From Pseudomonas plecoglossicida NBRC 103162 = DSM 15088 (GTDB taxonomy: Bacteria; Pseudomonadota; Gammaproteobacteria; Pseudomonadales; Pseudomonadaceae), in assembly GCF_000730665.1 (NCBI RefSeq), contig NZ_BBIV01000004.1, positions 1-64,000 of the forward strand: DNA of 64,000 nt. The letters are read 5' to 3'. The notes beneath the pieces were generated by a model. That model was not told the origin of the DNA. It searched no databases and saw nothing but the letters and a program-made list of their open reading frames with translations. The translations under genes were made by a program, and so were the position numbers. Positions 13,301-21,276 of the stretch are shown piece by piece. The number at the start of each line of letters is the position of its first letter. The stretch's first letter is position 1.

Positions 13301-14866
13301 ATCGTCGCCCTTGCGGTCGCCGAAGAAGGTGCCGGATACCAGGTCGCCGCGGTAGTTGCGGCGAGTGCCTCGTTCCTGCAAGGCCGTGGTGCCGATCTCG
13401 ACCTTCCTTGCCTGGACATCCAGGTCGCTGCGGCTGTGCAACGTGCTGCCTTGCACAGTGAGCGTGTCCTTCGCCTTGACCGTCAGGTGCCCGGCATTCA
13501 GCGTGCTGCGCTGTGCCGACTCGTGGTACTGTGCGGTGTCCGTGTCCCCGCGCCACAAGTCCTTGCGATGGCGTACCTGCTCTTCGTTGCGCCGGCTACT
13601 GGTGCCTGCGGTGATGTCCAGATTGGCATCACTGCCGAGTGTCAGGTTGCCTCCTGCATCCACCTCGGCCGCCATCAGGCGCATGTCTGCGCCGGACTGC
13701 AGCGACACGCTGTCACTGCCCTGCAAGCGGGTGCCGCGCAGCTGCTGCTCGGTGGTGGTGCGTTCACGTTCGTAGGTCTCCCGGGTGACGAACAGGAACT
13801 TCTTCTTCCAGCTGTCCCGCTCGCGGTCGATGCGCTCGCGGCTGTCGGCGTCCAGTGTGAGCTTCTTGCCAGCCCTGACCTCAATACGTTCGGCCCGGCC
13901 ATCGACGGCTTTCAGCGTCAGGTCATCGGCAGCCGTGAGCAGCAATGTGCCGCGCTCGGTCACCAGCTCACCGGGATGGTCGGCCTTGCCAATGACCTGC
14001 AGCGCTCCTGCCGACTGCAGGGTGATGCCCTGGTCAGCCTTGATCGACACCGGCCCCACGCGAACCCCAGCGCCTTCGGCGGTACTGACCACGCGAATGC
14101 GCCTGGCACGCATGGCGCCGAACAGGTTGGCGTCGATGCTCGACGCTGTGCCGGGCAGGTGCTCGATGATCCGCCCGTCCTGGTAGCCGATGCGGTTACG
14201 ACCAGCGGTCACGGACAGGTCGTGAGCGGCCTGGAGCAGGCCTTGGCTGTCGAGCTTCGGCGCGATCAGGTCGAGTGCACCTTCGGCATTGCGCTGGCCG
14301 CCTTCGAGCACGTGCAGGGTGCCACTGGCATTGAGCGTGTTGAGGTGCTTCAACTGTTCATCCTGGAGTTCGGGAGTACCGACCAGAAATCCGGCGCGGG
14401 TGGTGTTGATGAAGCTGCCACCATTGAGGGTGATGCCGTTGGGGTTGGCCAGGATGTAGTCGGCCGGGCGACCGAAGATTTCCTGCGGGCCTTCGATCAA
14501 GGACGCGTTGCGGCTGACCACCTCATTGAGAATGGTCGAGGCCGCCTGGCCCTGGAATTGCGGGTTGGCGGCCAGCGCGCCGGCCAGTTGCGACTGCCCT
14601 GGCTGCACGGCGTTGTTCAGCACTACGCCGGGGGTGCCCACGTTGTAGTCGAGGAACTGGTTGTGCGACAGGCCGCTGGCATTGGGGGGGACGATGTCGA
14701 TCACCGGTACCCCGTGGGCGTTGTTGATCAGCGGCGTGCCACCGGGTCCGCTGGTGGCCTGCAAGGCAACCTGGGCCAGTGTGTGGCTGGAACCGAGCAA
14801 GGCGAGGAAGATGGTCCAGCGCAGGGCATCGGGGCGGATAGACGGTAACGGCGAGAGTGTCTGCAT
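10340..14866 (-). CDS. Filamentous haemagglutinin-like TpsA exoprotein
   Basis: A 1508-residue secreted protein, the cargo of a two-partner secretion system. A signal peptide (about residues 1-32) is followed by a TPS domain with the NPNGI motif at residues 141-145. Long tracts of degenerate haemagglutinin repeats rich in GNL, LDVQA and VSIKGSTVHG-type units predict a beta-helix. It is short for the family, which often exceeds 3000 residues. It has no VENN motif and no recognisable C-terminal toxin domain, ending in a soluble-looking tail. tpsB lies just upstream (27 bases), so the two genes form a tpsB-tpsA operon. The start at 14866 has GAGAACGAG upstream. An adhesin is more likely than a contact-dependent toxin. 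Confidence 0.9.
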   Translation of the reverse strand: MQTLSPLPSIRPDALRWTIFLALLGSSHTLAQVALQATSGPGGTPLINNAHGVPVIDIVPPNASGLSHNQFLDYNVGTPGVVLNNAVQPGQSQLAGALAANPQFQGQAASTILNEVVSRNASLIEGPQEIFGRPADYILANPNGITLNGGSFINTTRAGFLVGTPELQDEQLKHLNTLNASGTLHVLEGGQRNAEGALDLIAPKLDSQGLLQAAHDLSVTAGRNRIGYQDGRIIEHLPGTASSIDANLFGAMRARRIRVVSTAEGAGVRVGPVSIKADQGITLQSAGALQVIGKADHPGELVTERGTLLLTAADDLTLKAVDGRAERIEVRAGKKLTLDADSRERIDRERDSWKKKFLFVTRETYERERTTTEQQLRGTRLQGSDSVSLQSGADMRLMAAEVDAGGNLTLGSDANLDITAGTSSRRNEEQVRHRKDLWRGDTDTAQYHESAQRSTLNAGHLTVKAKDTLTVQGSTLHSRSDLDVQARKVEIGTTALQERGTRRNYRGDLVSGTFFGDRKGDDSQGHSLVGSSITGDGKLDMTAEQVSIKGSTVHGKKDSVLFSEKGALAIEADHANTTATTRDSSSKLFGLIGNDHESTRSNQQVLVSDVGSSSNLRLASAEEMRIRGANVEAGGNLQVEAKGDLLIDSAQSVDTSETRKQQRGFTASAKQTQQAEDGKPESRQYVAGVAYDVVTTADEQREVSQVASVLKGASVGLNSGAHLQVNGSRVQASAGNLDVQAEQISLGATRNQRQTSTHSSRSGGGLTVTGGIDRVGSLFEGHHNVQEVVERDSKVQRSELQASGDLTLGAVELVNEAARVNAGNTLKVSAERIDNRAAQDTHEREELSTGWSGSLGASVEYRDLTRPIERLVQGEEAARFQQASPEDAMVAPSIGADMTVDHLKRLENQRRGFAQVSELSGAAVEVKAKTLDDQGTAWRANAGKLRIEANEQRMRTAENTQEHTVQRLAYGGELRVDTSTGEDVNVRGSGKGGSLDKQDSASTAVPGSLHGQQGIQVQLGSDGRYEASRIDGGEGDVVIESAGTLSLTQATDHARQISRQLDGNAWAKVGNRPGSTGIDGRGYLDHVRQQAAQTTARVAQIDTKGQVRLGSAGDMLLEGTRIGSREAKVGDTLVHSEGKLHIKAAGDTRQADGGSLGGGLELAAKAGSSQGGAIGGHFNHGKKNENARQAVDAQIHSTSKLTLGSRAREDIAVHLEGLQATAQQIDVDAASGGVLIEASSNVERRDNLDITAGAGFNQSKGATDTRGLHGRAQVELDKRDNLTWNAGKLRAERIKLQSRGDTRIEGISLEAGRIEGAIDGDLRIVSRKDSVDTLSVKADARLSREKNPQGYVNAASSLAGPLGGKVSEKAGSALSKADPGFSPTLRLDVSHVQRNGVARQTVLKGSEGIDLKVGGDAHLAGARLQSAKGAVALDASATTKETLSGNDYRRDVSFDASNSPVDLGTAIAEMAKGKGAADGENALDLGLLRTSGHSRSEQWVSTVQGKED

Positions 14867-14893
14867 TTTCTCGTTCTCTTTGTTGTGGGTGAA

Positions 14894-16561
14894 TCAGAAA
14901 GTCAGGCCCCACTCCAGTACCCAGAAACCGGGTTCCAGGGACTGGCGTGGTCGGTTGCTGGCCTGCAGGGCCCGTTGGTAGTCCAGGCGCAGGCGGGTGT
15001 GCGGCAGGGTCAGTTCGAGGCCGGCCGCCATGCCGGTCAGGCGCTGAACCGAATGGTTGCGAGCCAGGCGCACCCAGCCGCGGTCAAGTCCCAGGAAGGG
15101 GCGTATCTGCAGGGGGTGGGTCCAGGTCGCTGGCAGCGCCTGGCTGACGCTGTTGCGCCAGACGCCAGCGCTCGCGCCGCTGTAGGTGTGCCGGCGAAAA
15201 CCGCGCACGGCCGCGTCGTCGCTGAGCAGCAGTTGCTCGACGGCGGGCAGCACGTCCCGGCTGTATTGCAGGGCCAGCTCGCTCTGCCAGCGCCATGGCC
15301 ACTGTGCCGGGCCCTGGCGCAGGTGCATCAGGCTGGCGCGGTACTTGCGAAAGTCCGGTCGCGGCGCGCCGGCGCGCTGGCTTGGGCGGTCGGCGCCGAG
15401 CCAAGCGGTGCCCTGGACGACGCCGAGGTAGCCATTCCACAGCCCGGCATCCAGCCAGAGCAGGTTGAGGCCGGCTTCCACGGTGCTCAGGGTCGGGCTC
15501 TGGATGGCCACCACGGCACCGTTGGTGCGGTTGGTCAGCTGCTTGCGATCCAGCCGGGTGCTGGCGCTGAGCATGCCGTGCTGGTTGCGCCATAGCAGGC
15601 GTTCGGCACTCACGCCCAGGTAGCTGCTGTCGCCGCTGACGCGATAGAGCCCTTGCGCGATGGGCGCGGCGTAGCGCAACTGGCTGGCGTTGAGGGAGAA
15701 GCTCCAGGGGCCGTGGGGGATGTTGTAGTAGAACGTCATGCCTTGGCCAAGACCCGGGGCATCGGCTACCGGCTTTGCCAGTGACAGGCGCAGGTCGCCG
15801 TTGAGGCCGAACGGGCTGTCCACGCCGATACCAAGGTTCATGCGATGGCGCCCGGTCAGGTCGCTGCCCCGGTTGTCCAGGCGGCTGTCGAGGTGCCAGC
15901 GTCGGGCCACCTGGGTGCCTTGCAGCAGCACCCGTGTGCCGCCTTGCAGTTCTCCCGGCAGCAAATCGGCGCTCACTTCGTATGCGCGCAGGCGATTGAG
16001 CTGGTCCAGCCCTTGTTCGAGCTGGGGCAGATACAAGGGTTGCCCCAGCAGATCGGGGAATGCGCCATGCAGGGAAAGGGGCAGGTCGGTGCCCAGCTCG
16101 ATCGACTCCACGAAGCCCTCGAGGATGACGATATCGAGTGGTGTGCCCGCCTGGGGAGGTTGCAGCAGGTAGGGACGGCTGGCCGGGTAACCGGCCTCGA
16201 CATAGCGTTGCGTGATGGCCTTCAACAGGCGATTGATATCGCTGATGGCCATGCAGGGGCGCAGCAGATTGGCCAACAGGGGTTCAAGTGACTGGGTGGA
16301 CAGGCGTTGGTTGCCGCTCAGCCGTACACCGCGGGTGGTCAGGCAGGGGCCTACGTCAGAACGGGTGGAAGCGGGGCCGTCATCGCTGCCGGCCGAGGGC
16401 GTGCGTTGCCAGCGCTGCAGTCGTTGCTGGTGCTCGAGCTGGCGCAGCACCTGCTGCTGGTCGCGCAGTTGATGGCTGGCCGGGTCTTCGGCCAGCGCGG
16501 CTGGCATGTGCAGCCAGCCGGCGATGCAACAGGCGCCGAAATGGCGCAATGGGAACGGCAT
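14894..16561 (-). CDS. TpsB/ShlB-FhaC outer-membrane exporter
   Basis: A 555-residue Omp85-superfamily transporter that moves its TpsA partner across the outer membrane. It has a signal peptide ending near AALAEDP, a linker rich in Gln (periplasmic), a POTRA region beginning about VRLSGNQRLSTQSLEPLL, and a C-terminal 16-stranded barrel domain with repeated amphipathic strands ending in aromatic residues. The protein ends in EWGLTF, a proper barrel terminus with a final Phe. The ATG at 16561 has GGGG seven bases upstream; a TTG at 16576 is an alternative. The gene is transcribed with the tpsA gene that follows. Confidence 0.92.
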   Translation of the reverse strand: MPFPLRHFGACCIAGWLHMPAALAEDPASHQLRDQQQVLRQLEHQQRLQRWQRTPSAGSDDGPASTRSDVGPCLTTRGVRLSGNQRLSTQSLEPLLANLLRPCMAISDINRLLKAITQRYVEAGYPASRPYLLQPPQAGTPLDIVILEGFVESIELGTDLPLSLHGAFPDLLGQPLYLPQLEQGLDQLNRLRAYEVSADLLPGELQGGTRVLLQGTQVARRWHLDSRLDNRGSDLTGRHRMNLGIGVDSPFGLNGDLRLSLAKPVADAPGLGQGMTFYYNIPHGPWSFSLNASQLRYAAPIAQGLYRVSGDSSYLGVSAERLLWRNQHGMLSASTRLDRKQLTNRTNGAVVAIQSPTLSTVEAGLNLLWLDAGLWNGYLGVVQGTAWLGADRPSQRAGAPRPDFRKYRASLMHLRQGPAQWPWRWQSELALQYSRDVLPAVEQLLLSDDAAVRGFRRHTYSGASAGVWRNSVSQALPATWTHPLQIRPFLGLDRGWVRLARNHSVQRLTGMAAGLELTLPHTRLRLDYQRALQASNRPRQSLEPGFWVLEWGLTF

Positions 16562-16682
16562 GGAGGCACCCCGCAAATGCAGTACGACTTGACGTACTTG
16601 TCTGCGTGGATGCTAAGAATTTGCCGATCCGGCTGGATGCAGTCCCGTGCCTACTTGGATGTGGGACGGGAGTGCAACTTAG

Positions 16683-16698
16683 GTGGGAAGCTTCCTAC
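16683..16698. promoter_or_regulatory. Palindrome upstream of tpsB (possible operator)
   Basis: GTGGGAAGCTTCCTAC is a 16-bp palindrome with one mismatch, about 120 bases before the tpsB start. Sequences of the form TAGGA...TCCTA are known as sites of LuxR/NarL-type response regulators (BvgA, RcsB). Whether it is such a site here is inference. Confidence 0.4.
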
Positions 16699-16722
16699 AA
16701 ATACAGCGGCAACGACAGATGG

Positions 16723-17277
16723 TCACGGCCGAATCTCGATCAATGTGCCATCGCGCACCAGGTCCCAGACCTCCTGCATGTCGCGGTTGCGCATGGCGAT
16801 GCAGCCGTCGGTCCAGTCGAGCGTGTGGAAATACCACTCGGGGTAATCGTCGTTGATCGGCGTGCCGTGGATCATGATCATGCTGCCGGCGCTCACGCCT
16901 TCGCGGGTGGCGCGGGCGGCGTCGGTGATGTTGGGGTAGGTGATGTGCATGGACAGGTTGAAACGGTCGCTTTCCTTGCGCCAGTCAAGCCAGTACAGCC
17001 CCTCCGGGGTCTTCCTGTCACCCTCGCGCTCCTTGGCGCCCTTGGGTTGCTTGCCCAGGGAAATACGGTAGGTCTTCAGCGGTTCGCCACGGCTGATCAG
17101 TTGCAGGCGGCGCTCGGACTTGATCACCAGCACCTTGTCGATCAGCGGCTGCATGGCGGCCTGCGACTGCGTTTGCAGGGGTACCGGCGGTTGCGGCTTG
17201 CGAATGATGGTCTCGGTGAAGGCCGCCTGGGACACCGACGTAACGCAAAGGCAGAAAAGGGCAAGCAACCAACGCAT
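16723..17277 (-). CDS. L,D-transpeptidase family protein (YkuD)
   Basis: A 184-residue exported protein with a cleavable signal (residues 1-19, ending SQAAF). Its YkuD catalytic domain ends in MIMIHGTPIND ... WTDGCIAMRN. The catalytic cysteine is the Cys of TDGC; this D-for-H variant of the SHGC motif is usual in the YafK-like branch. The family forms or trims L,D-crosslinks in peptidoglycan or attaches lipoproteins to it, in the periplasm. It lies downstream of the NUDIX gene on the same strand, with 22 bases between them. The exact reaction is not decided by sequence. Confidence 0.88.
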   Translation of the reverse strand: MRWLLALFCLCVTSVSQAAFTETIIRKPQPPVPLQTQSQAAMQPLIDKVLVIKSERRLQLISRGEPLKTYRISLGKQPKGAKEREGDRKTPEGLYWLDWRKESDRFNLSMHITYPNITDAARATREGVSAGSMIMIHGTPINDDYPEWYFHTLDWTDGCIAMRNRDMQEVWDLVRDGTLIEIRP

Positions 17278-17299
17278 GTAACGGTATCCCTGAAGGCTT

Positions 17300-17851
17300 T
17301 TATATGGAGGGCGAAACGGTCATCGGCGGCAGGTACTCATGGCCTACGGGGTAGTGCTGCCCGATGCGGTCGCGATAATAGCATTCTAGTGTGCGTGTGA
17401 CGGTGCGGAAAGCCAGGTGGTCCCATGGGATCTCGTGTTCGTCGAAAAGTCGAACTTCCAGGCTTTCGACCCCGATGGCGAAGTCAAGGTCGGTCAATTC
17501 GGCGCGGAAAAACACGTGCACCTGATTGATGTGCGGCAAGTCGAACAACTGGTAGAGGGCCATCGACCCGACGCGGGCACAGGCTTCTTCGACGGTTTCG
17601 CGACGGGCGGCCTGGTCCAGGGTCTCGCCGTTCTCCATGAAGCCGCCGGGCAGCGTCCAGAAGCCGCGGCGAGGCTCGATCGCACGGCGGCACAGCAGCA
17701 CCTGGCTGCCCCAGGTTGGCAGCACCCCGGCGACGATATTGGGGTTCTGGTAATGGATGGTCTGGCAATGTTCGCAGACGTACCGCAGGCGGCTGTCGCC
17801 CTCGGGGATCCGCTGAATGACCGGCTGGCCGCACGCGCTGCAGAATTTCAT
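17300..17851 (-). CDS. NUDIX hydrolase with N-terminal zinc ribbon
   Basis: A 183-residue protein. Cys4, Cys7, Cys26 and Cys29 form a zinc ribbon, followed by a NUDIX fold with the box GGFMENGETLDQAARRETVEEAC, which fits Gx5Ex7REUxEE. Such proteins hydrolyse nucleoside diphosphates linked to another moiety; the substrate is not known for this group. ATG at 17851 follows GGGAG. It is divergent from a second NUDIX gene 125 bases away. Confidence 0.9.
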   Translation of the reverse strand: MKFCSACGQPVIQRIPEGDSRLRYVCEHCQTIHYQNPNIVAGVLPTWGSQVLLCRRAIEPRRGFWTLPGGFMENGETLDQAARRETVEEACARVGSMALYQLFDLPHINQVHVFFRAELTDLDFAIGVESLEVRLFDEHEIPWDHLAFRTVTRTLECYYRDRIGQHYPVGHEYLPPMTVSPSI

Positions 17852-17976
17852 GCTGTCTCCCTTTCGTTGGCGCTATCTTGGCGCGCCAGGCGGGGCTGCC
17901 GCAAGCGTGCGGGGGTTGGGTGCCGCGGGGCTTTTGGTGCATCATGCAAGGCAGGCCTTGGAAACGAGAGTGTGCA

Positions 17977-18576
17977 ATGCTGGACGAGCTACTTCGCCGA
18001 ATGAGCAACCACCAACCGGCTTCGCTGGAAACCGACCGACGGTTCCCCGAGGCGGCGGTCCTTTTGCCCATTACCCGCAGCGAAGCGCCCGAGCTGGTCT
18101 TGACCCTGCGTGCCAAGGGCCTGTCGACCCATGGTGGTGAAGTGGCCTTCCCCGGTGGGCGGCGCGACCCGGAAGACCCGGACCTGGTGTTCACCGCCTT
18201 GCGCGAAGCCGAAGAAGAGATCGGCCTGCCACCTGGCCTGGTGGAAGTGATCGGGCCGCTCAGCCCGCTGATTTCCCTGCATGGCCTGAAGGTGACACCC
18301 TTCGTCGGGTTGATCCCCGATTTCGTCGAGTATCACGCCAATGATGCGGAGATCGCCGCCGTGTTCAGTGTGCCGCTGGAGTTCTTCCGCCAGGACCCGC
18401 GTGACCACACCCACCGTATCGATTACCAGGGTCGCAGCTGGTACGTGCCCAGCTATCGTTATGGCGAATACAAGATCTGGGGGCTGTCGGCGATCATGAT
18501 CGTCGAGCTGGTCAATTTGCTGTATGACGCCGGTATCAGCCTGCACCAGCCCCCCGAGCGCTACATAGAGATCTGA
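17977..18576 (+). CDS. CoA pyrophosphatase-like NUDIX hydrolase
   Basis: A 199-residue NUDIX protein. The segment LRAKGLSTHGGEVAFPGGRRDP followed by ALREAEEEIGL joins the NUDIX box with the upstream signature typical of CoA pyrophosphatases, which split coenzyme A into 3',5'-ADP and phosphopantetheine. The ATG at 17977 is preceded by GAGAG; longer upstream frames lack family similarity. The gamma carbonic anhydrase gene starts 43 bases downstream on the same strand, so the two may be cotranscribed. CoA as substrate is inferred from the family motif. Confidence 0.88.
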   Translation: MLDELLRRMSNHQPASLETDRRFPEAAVLLPITRSEAPELVLTLRAKGLSTHGGEVAFPGGRRDPEDPDLVFTALREAEEEIGLPPGLVEVIGPLSPLISLHGLKVTPFVGLIPDFVEYHANDAEIAAVFSVPLEFFRQDPRDHTHRIDYQGRSWYVPSYRYGEYKIWGLSAIMIVELVNLLYDAGISLHQPPERYIEI

Positions 18577-18619
18577 GTGGGGCACACCCCGCCGCCGTTA
18601 CTTTCCCTGAGGAGCGAAC

Positions 18620-19144
18620 ATGAAATACCGCCTGGGCGACCTGCGGGTCGAATGCCATTCCACCAGCTGGGCCGCACCGAATGCCACGCTGATCGGCCGC
18701 GTGCGCCTGCAGGCGCGCGCCAGTGTGTGGTTCGGCGCAGTGCTGCGTGGCGACAACGAGCTGATCGACATCGGCGAGGACAGCAATGTCCAGGACGGTA
18801 CGGTGATGCACACCGACATGGGATCGCCGCTGACCCTGGGCAAGGGCGTGACCATCGGCCACAACGCCATGCTGCATGGCTGCAGCATTGGCGACTACAG
18901 CCTGATCGGCATCAATGCGGTGATCCTCAATGGCGCGCGCATCGGCAAGCACTGCATCATCGGCGCCAATGCGCTGATTCCCGAAGGCAAGGAAATTCCC
19001 GACGGTTCGCTGGTGATGGGGTCACCGGGCAAGGTGGTTCGCGAACTGACCGAGCAGCAGAAGCGCATGCTCGAGGCCAGCGCCGCGCACTATGTGCACA
19101 ATGCCGAGCGTTATGCGCGTGAACTGGTGGCCGACGATGAGTGA
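18620..19144 (+). CDS. Gamma carbonic anhydrase family protein
   Basis: A 174-residue left-handed beta-helix protein made of hexapeptide repeats. The three zinc-binding histidines of the family are visible as His64, His81 and His86, the last two with the spacing seen in archaeal Cam. It belongs to the YrdA/PaaY-like branch, where carbonic anhydrase activity is often weak or untested. AGGAGCG precedes the ATG. Its stop overlaps the start of the DUF1289 gene, which shows translational coupling. Confidence 0.92.
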   Translation: MKYRLGDLRVECHSTSWAAPNATLIGRVRLQARASVWFGAVLRGDNELIDIGEDSNVQDGTVMHTDMGSPLTLGKGVTIGHNAMLHGCSIGDYSLIGINAVILNGARIGKHCIIGANALIPEGKEIPDGSLVMGSPGKVVRELTEQQKRMLEASAAHYVHNAERYARELVADDE

Positions 19145-19343
19145 GGCGATTGCGGTCGAGCGGCCGGTAGCATCGCCTTGCGTGAGCATCTGTGCGCTGG
19201 ACGAGCAGGATGTCTGCACCGGGTGCCAGCGCACCGTGGCGGAGATCGGCCGCTGGGGACGGATGGACAATACCGAGCGCCGGGCGGTGCTCAAATCATG
19301 TCATGAGCGGGCGGTGGCGGCCGGGTTGATCATGGGGCAGTGA
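19137..19343 (+). CDS. DUF1289 small cysteine protein
   Basis: A 68-residue protein with the pattern [21 protein letters not shown] followed by EIGRW, the signature of DUF1289. The four cysteines could bind a metal. The function is unknown. Its ATG at 19137 lies inside the end of the carbonic anhydrase gene (8-base overlap), so the two are expressed together. Confidence 0.85.
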   Translation: MSEAIAVERPVASPCVSICALDEQDVCTGCQRTVAEIGRWGRMDNTERRAVLKSCHERAVAAGLIMGQ

Positions 19344-19352
19344 GTGCGGTGT

Positions 19353-19435
19353 CGGCCTTATCGCCGGCAAGCCGGCTCCCACAGGGATCACCACTCATTA
19401 GCTTGTGGGAGCCGGCTTGCCGGCGATGAGGCCAG
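19353..19435. repeat. Inverted pair of REP elements
   Basis: Two copies of the REP core face each other: CTTATCGCCGGCAAGCCGGC followed by TCCCAC, then about 25 bases, then GTGGGAGCCGGCTTGCCGGC and GATGAGGCC. The pair can fold into one long hairpin, the arrangement called a REP doublet or REPIN. It follows the DUF1289 stop and may end or stabilise that transcript. Confidence 0.9.
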
Positions 19436-19519
19436 TCGCAACAACACAAGGTCATGCACCTGGCTGCCATTGACCTGAAAATCAAGTAATCTGTGCCGCT
19501 TGCCCGACGGTCAGTGCCC

Positions 19520-19987
19520 ATGTTCTATCTCATCGCCTATATCGCCAGCGTAGTGCTGATCAACTACGCCTTTTCCAGCGCCCCGCACCTGGATGTGATC
19601 TGGTCCGCCTGGGGCGGCCTGGTGTTCATCCTGCGCGACATGGTGCAGACCCGCTACGGCCATGGCGCGCTGATCGCCATGCTGATGGCCCTGGTGCTGT
19701 CGTATGTCACCTCGGAGCCGGCCATCGCGCTGGCCAGTGCCACGGCATTCTTCGTCTCCGAACTGATCGACTGGCTGGTGTTCAGCATCTCCCGCCGCCC
19801 GCTGCGCGACCGCCTGTGGCTGAGCTCGGCGCTGAGCATCCCGGTCGACACGTTCATCTTCTTCGGCATGATCGGCGCCCTGACCCCGGCAGTGATCGGC
19901 ACTGCCATGGCCTCGAAATTCGCTGGTGTGACCGCCGTCTGGGTGGCCATGGCATTGCGTGCCCGGCGGGCCGCCGTCGCCGGCTGA
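19520..19987 (+). CDS. VUT/YhhQ-family membrane protein
   Basis: A 155-residue integral membrane protein with five or six hydrophobic helices, starting MFYLIAYIASVVLINYAF. It resembles the VUT (DUF165) family, whose characterised members import queuosine precursors. The sequence around SAWGGLVFILRDMVQ and ATAFFVSELIDWLVFS fits that family. It is shorter than typical YhhQ proteins (about 220 residues). ATG at 19520 is chosen because the hydrophobic start fits; no strong ribosome site is seen and a GTG at 19493 is possible. No preQ1 riboswitch is recognisable upstream. Confidence 0.7.
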   Translation: MFYLIAYIASVVLINYAFSSAPHLDVIWSAWGGLVFILRDMVQTRYGHGALIAMLMALVLSYVTSEPAIALASATAFFVSELIDWLVFSISRRPLRDRLWLSSALSIPVDTFIFFGMIGALTPAVIGTAMASKFAGVTAVWVAMALRARRAAVAG

Positions 19988-19992
19988 TGGTG

Positions 19993-19998
19993 TAGAAT
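19993..19998 (+). promoter_or_regulatory. Possible -10 box of purT
   Basis: TAGAAT lies 65 bases before the purT start. The -35 region is poor. The hexamer is identical to the one before purL, but this may be chance. Confidence 0.3.
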
Positions 19999-20062
19999 AC
20001 CGGTCCTTTTTCAGCGGGCTGCGCCAAGCCTGGTGTGGCCCCGGACGCTTCGAGGACCTGAA

Positions 20063-21244
20063 ATGACCCGTATCGGAACCCCATTGTCGCCTACTGCGAC
20101 CCGAGTACTGCTCTGCGGCTGCGGCGAGCTGGGCAAGGAAGTGGTGATCGAGCTGCAGCGCCTGGGCGTCGAGGTGATCGCCGTGGACCGCTACGCCAAT
20201 GCCCCGGCGATGCAGGTCGCGCACCGTAGCCATGTGATCAACATGCTCGATGGCGTTGCCCTGCGGGCGGTGATCGAAGCTGAAAAACCGCATTTCATCG
20301 TGCCTGAGATCGAGGCCATCGCCACCGCCACCCTGGTCGAGCTGGAGAACGAAGGCTTCAACGTCGTGCCGACCGCCCGCGCCACCCAGCTGACCATGAA
20401 CCGCGAAGGCATCCGCCGCCTGGCTGCCGAAGAGCTGGACCTGCCGACTTCGCCCTACCACTTCGCCGATACCTTCGAAGACTATGCCAAGGCCGTTGCC
20501 GACCTGGGCTACCCCTGCGTGGTCAAACCGGTGATGAGTTCGTCGGGCAAGGGCCAGAGCCTGTTGCGCAGCGATGCCGACCTGCAGAAATCCTGGGATT
20601 ACGCCCAGGAGGGTGGTCGCGCTGGCAAAGGCCGGGTGATCATCGAAGGGTTCATCGATTTCGATTACGAAATCACCCTGCTGACCGTGCGCCACGTGGG
20701 CGGCACCACGTACCTGGAGCCGGTCGGCCACCGTCAGGAAAAAGGCGACTACCAGGAATCCTGGCAACCCCAGGCCATGAGTGCGAAAGCCCTGGCTGAA
20801 TCGCAGCGCGTGGCCAAGGCCGTCACCGATGCGCTGGGCGGGCGCGGGCTGTTCGGTGTGGAGTTGTTCGTCAAGGGCGATCAGGTGTGGTTCAGCGAGG
20901 TATCGCCACGGCCGCATGATACCGGCCTGGTTACCCTGATCTCCCAGGACCTGTCGCAGTTCGCCTTGCATGCCCGCGCCATTCTTGGCTTGCCGATTCC
21001 GCTGGTGCGCCAGTTCGGGCCTTCGGCCTCGGCGGTGATCCTGCCTGAGGGGCAGTCCCGGCAGACCAGCTTCGCCAACCTGGGGGCGGCGTTGAGCGAG
21101 CCGGACACCGCCATTCGCCTGTTCGGCAAGCCGGAAATCAACGGTACCCGCCGCATGGGCGTGTGCCTGGCGCGTGACGAGTCGGTCGAAGCGGCGCGGG
21201 CCAAGGCGACCCGGGCTTCGCAGGCGGTCAAGGTCGAGTTCTGA
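20063..21244 (+). CDS. purT: Formate-dependent GAR transformylase
   Basis: PurT makes formyl-GAR from GAR, formate and ATP, the folate-independent alternative to PurN in purine synthesis. The 393-residue protein has an ATP-grasp fold. An N-terminal [20 protein letters not shown] nucleotide segment is followed by [14 protein letters not shown] and by [10 protein letters not shown] near the metal site. The ATG at 20063 has GAGGA nine bases upstream. It is a single gene, followed by a GC-rich hairpin. Confidence 0.97.
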   Translation: MTRIGTPLSPTATRVLLCGCGELGKEVVIELQRLGVEVIAVDRYANAPAMQVAHRSHVINMLDGVALRAVIEAEKPHFIVPEIEAIATATLVELENEGFNVVPTARATQLTMNREGIRRLAAEELDLPTSPYHFADTFEDYAKAVADLGYPCVVKPVMSSSGKGQSLLRSDADLQKSWDYAQEGGRAGKGRVIIEGFIDFDYEITLLTVRHVGGTTYLEPVGHRQEKGDYQESWQPQAMSAKALAESQRVAKAVTDALGGRGLFGVELFVKGDQVWFSEVSPRPHDTGLVTLISQDLSQFALHARAILGLPIPLVRQFGPSASAVILPEGQSRQTSFANLGAALSEPDTAIRLFGKPEINGTRRMGVCLARDESVEAARAKATRASQAVKVEF

Positions 21245-21250
21245 CTCTAG

Positions 21251-21271
21251 AGGGGCCGCGCAGCGGCCCCT
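21251..21271. terminator. GC-rich hairpin between convergent purT and MFS gene
   Basis: A perfect 9-bp stem AGGGGCCGC / GCGGCCCCT with a 3-base loop sits between the converging stops. There is no T-tract on either side, so strong intrinsic termination is uncertain. Confidence 0.55.
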
Positions 21272-21276
21272 GTCAC

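Noticed and set aside
12341..14848. 835-codon open frame antisense to tpsA
   Set aside because: Composition typical of an antisense shadow; tpsA has signal, TPS domain and repeats.
19440..19519. preQ1 riboswitch before the VUT-family gene
   Set aside because: No aptamer-like stem and A-rich tail could be found.
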